A stretch of 45,188 nucleotides of DNA from Gammaproteobacteria bacterium (GTDB lineage Bacteria > Pseudomonadota > Gammaproteobacteria > Arenicellales > JAJDZL01), in the NCBI GenBank assembly GCA_022823625.1, contig JAJEHQ010000011.1:86889-132076 (forward strand), written 5' to 3'. Both the position numbers and the translations under genes were made by a program. Below are positions 43,945-45,188 of this stretch, piece after piece (positions within the stretch are counted from its first letter, which is position 1; the number at the start of each line of letters is the position of its first letter). The notes under the pieces are model-generated. The model ran no database searches. It was not told the DNA's origin and saw only the letters and a list, made by a program, of their open reading frames with translations.

Positions 43945-44301
43945 TTGGGAAAAGTAATTCCACTCGCAGCACAGATTCTGTTTGGCGCGTTATTCCTACT
44001 CACTGTTCCTAGTGATTGCGTAGCGACGGGTGACGCTGTAGAAGGCAGAAACAAAGCGCAACCGTGTCTGACCTGTCACAGAAAAGGCAACGTTGTACTC
44101 GGTGAGAAGACGCCAATCATATCCGGACAATATCAGGACTATCTGGTGAAGTCACTTAGTGATTACAGATCCGGGGCTCGTAAACATCAAGTGATGAATG
44201 AACTCACTGCTAATTTGAGCGACAAGGATATTGAAGATATTTCGGCGTACTACTCTGGTTTAAAATCCAGGCTCTCCAATTCCAACCACGACAACAATTA
44301 A
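43945..44301 (+). CDS. class I cytochrome c, exported
   Basis: 118 residues with a signal peptide (VIPLAAQILFGALFLLTVPS) and one heme site CLTCH. PIISGQYQDYLVKSLSDYRSG and MNELTANLSDKDIEDISAYY follow, as in single-domain cytochromes related to c4 and c553; the methionine in QVMNELT is the likely sixth ligand. The frame is open only from 43912 and the sole start candidate is TTG 43945, with no ribosome site. It lies 239 bases after the globin gene. A role as periplasmic electron carrier is expected. Confidence 0.85.
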   Translation: MGKVIPLAAQILFGALFLLTVPSDCVATGDAVEGRNKAQPCLTCHRKGNVVLGEKTPIISGQYQDYLVKSLSDYRSGARKHQVMNELTANLSDKDIEDISAYYSGLKSRLSNSNHDNN

Positions 44302-44493
44302 ACTCATCAGGAACTCGATTTTCAGAGTTAATTTATAACCGAAACACAGCTTCAACCTCCGTCAGCGCCACAAAAATGCGTCATATTGTTTCGGTGTTCT
44401 AAGCAAGGATTTAGCTTTTTAATTGCTGACCATTAGACGGAGCGCTCGTCCTCTCATTCGAATTCAACCGGTCGACAGTGCCGACCGTAAAAA

Positions 44494-45188
44494 TTACGGA
44501 GCAAGTATGATTGGGCTTTTCTCGCCGGACGCACCTGAGAGCAGGGTATTGATCCGTCGAACATAATCGGCAGGATCATCCAGTGCAGAGCCTTCGCTCA
44601 AGACAGCCTGATCAAACAGAACATGTGCCCAGTCATCCAGATTGTCATCTGATTCCACCAAATTTTGAATAATCTGGTGATTCGGATTGATTTCCATAAT
44701 TGGTGGCACGTTGTACGAACTCTGGCCGGTGGCTTTCAGAATACGCGTTAAATTACGGCTGAGTCCGTAGTCGCCAACGACCAGACATGCCGGTGAATCA
44801 GTCAATCGGGATGTGGTTCTGACATCAGTAATTCGACTGCCCAATACATCTTTCAGTTTGCCGATCAATGCCTCTACCTTTTCATCGGGCTGTCCTTCAG
44901 TTTTTTCTTCGGATTCAAGCCAGTCCAGTTCAAGGTCGCCCTTGGCTATTGATTTCAGAGGTTTGTCCTGAAATTCGGTCAAATGCATGACCACCCACTC
45001 ATCAATATGGTCGCTCATCAGAATGACTTCGATGTCATGCTTTCTGAAAACCTCGAGATGTGGAGAGCCTTGAGCTGACGCGTGGCTGTCAGCGGTGATG
45101 TAATAAATTGCATCCTGTTTTTCATGCATGCGATCAGTGTATTGCTGCAGTGATTCAGTCTGTTCATCACCTTCGCTCTTTGTTGTAG
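44494..45188 (-). CDS. htpG: molecular chaperone HtpG (Hsp90), C-terminal part
   Basis: The frame runs in from the right edge and ends with TAA at 44494-44496, so about 230 of some 630 residues are visible. DRMHEKQDAIYYITADS, EVILMSDHIDEWVV and RLTDSPACLVVGDYGLSRN are HtpG middle and C-terminal domain signatures, and FDQAVLSEGSALDDPADYV lies in the dimerisation domain. CCGTAA and TTACGG form a short hairpin over the stop codon. It is an ATP-dependent cytoplasmic chaperone. The 5' part and promoter lie outside the window. The 192 bases between the cytochrome stop and this stop hold no gene. Confidence 0.96.
   Translation of the reverse strand, partial: TTKSEGDEQTESLQQYTDRMHEKQDAIYYITADSHASAQGSPHLEVFRKHDIEVILMSDHIDEWVVMHLTEFQDKPLKSIAKGDLELDWLESEEKTEGQPDEKVEALIGKLKDVLGSRITDVRTTSRLTDSPACLVVGDYGLSRNLTRILKATGQSSYNVPPIMEINPNHQIIQNLVESDDNLDDWAHVLFDQAVLSEGSALDDPADYVRRINTLLSGASGEKSPIILAP

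Overview
The window looks like a 45 kb chromosomal segment of a free-living, probably marine or aquatic, gammaproteobacterium. The evidence is gene order rather than any marker sequence. The ribosomal pair rpmB-rpmG lies divergent from coaBC-dut. An EnvC-type divisome activator lies divergent from a YibN-like membrane rhodanese. HemJ, TrmL, GrxC, HtpG and a MetA-type acyltransferase are also present. Most genes are ordinary housekeeping or metabolic genes of moderate GC. Weak ribosome sites and GTG or TTG starts are common.

Layout, left to right. 1-7.1 kb: the tail of an ABC exporter, a fused TVP38/disulfide-oxidoreductase, a large coiled-coil OmpA protein built from 28-residue repeats, an AlkA glycosylase and NADP isocitrate dehydrogenase. 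7.2-14.1 kb: gamma-glutamyltransferase translationally coupled to an MFS transporter, an Lrp/AsnC regulator with a small unknown protein, and an SsuABC/TauABC-type ABC importer with a strong hairpin inside the operon. 14.2-25.6 kb: a YyaL/SPATA20 protein, lgt, a YbaK-like protein, a small membrane protein, a crotonase-fold protein, a class 3 asparaginase, an agmatinase-like ureohydrolase whose 3' end overlaps that of threonine aldolase, a YbdK-type ligase, EnvC/rhodanese and glyoxalase I. 25.6-34.9 kb: TrmL, a DUF4143 ATPase preceded by 22-bp direct repeats, a DUF1223 protein, hemJ, infA, a fatty-acid desaturase, rpmB-rpmG, coaBC-dut-grx, a P-loop protein and metA. 34.9-37.5 kb: an MttB-family methyltransferase and a threonine-dehydratase-like enzyme in one operon.

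37.5-38.0 kb holds the main discovery. It is a minus-strand tRNA cluster, Pro(UGG)-Arg(UCU)-His(GUG), in which the tRNA-Arg gene is split inside its anticodon by a 211-nt insert. The insert folds as a compact group I intron of the Azoarcus/cyanobacterial tRNA-intron type. P1, P2, P3, P4, P7, P8 and P9 can all be paired by eye, the 5' exon ends in U and the intron ends in G. It carries no homing endonuclease.

38.0-43.0 kb is accessory and scarred. It holds a flavin monooxygenase, a decayed DUF4143 ATPase, head-to-head fragments of IS21 istA and istB, and a visibly GC-richer block. That block contains a flavin reductase plus luciferase-like monooxygenase operon whose first gene, an alpha/beta hydrolase, survives only as its 3' end. 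The window closes with an exported truncated hemoglobin, a c-type cytochrome and the 3' part of htpG.
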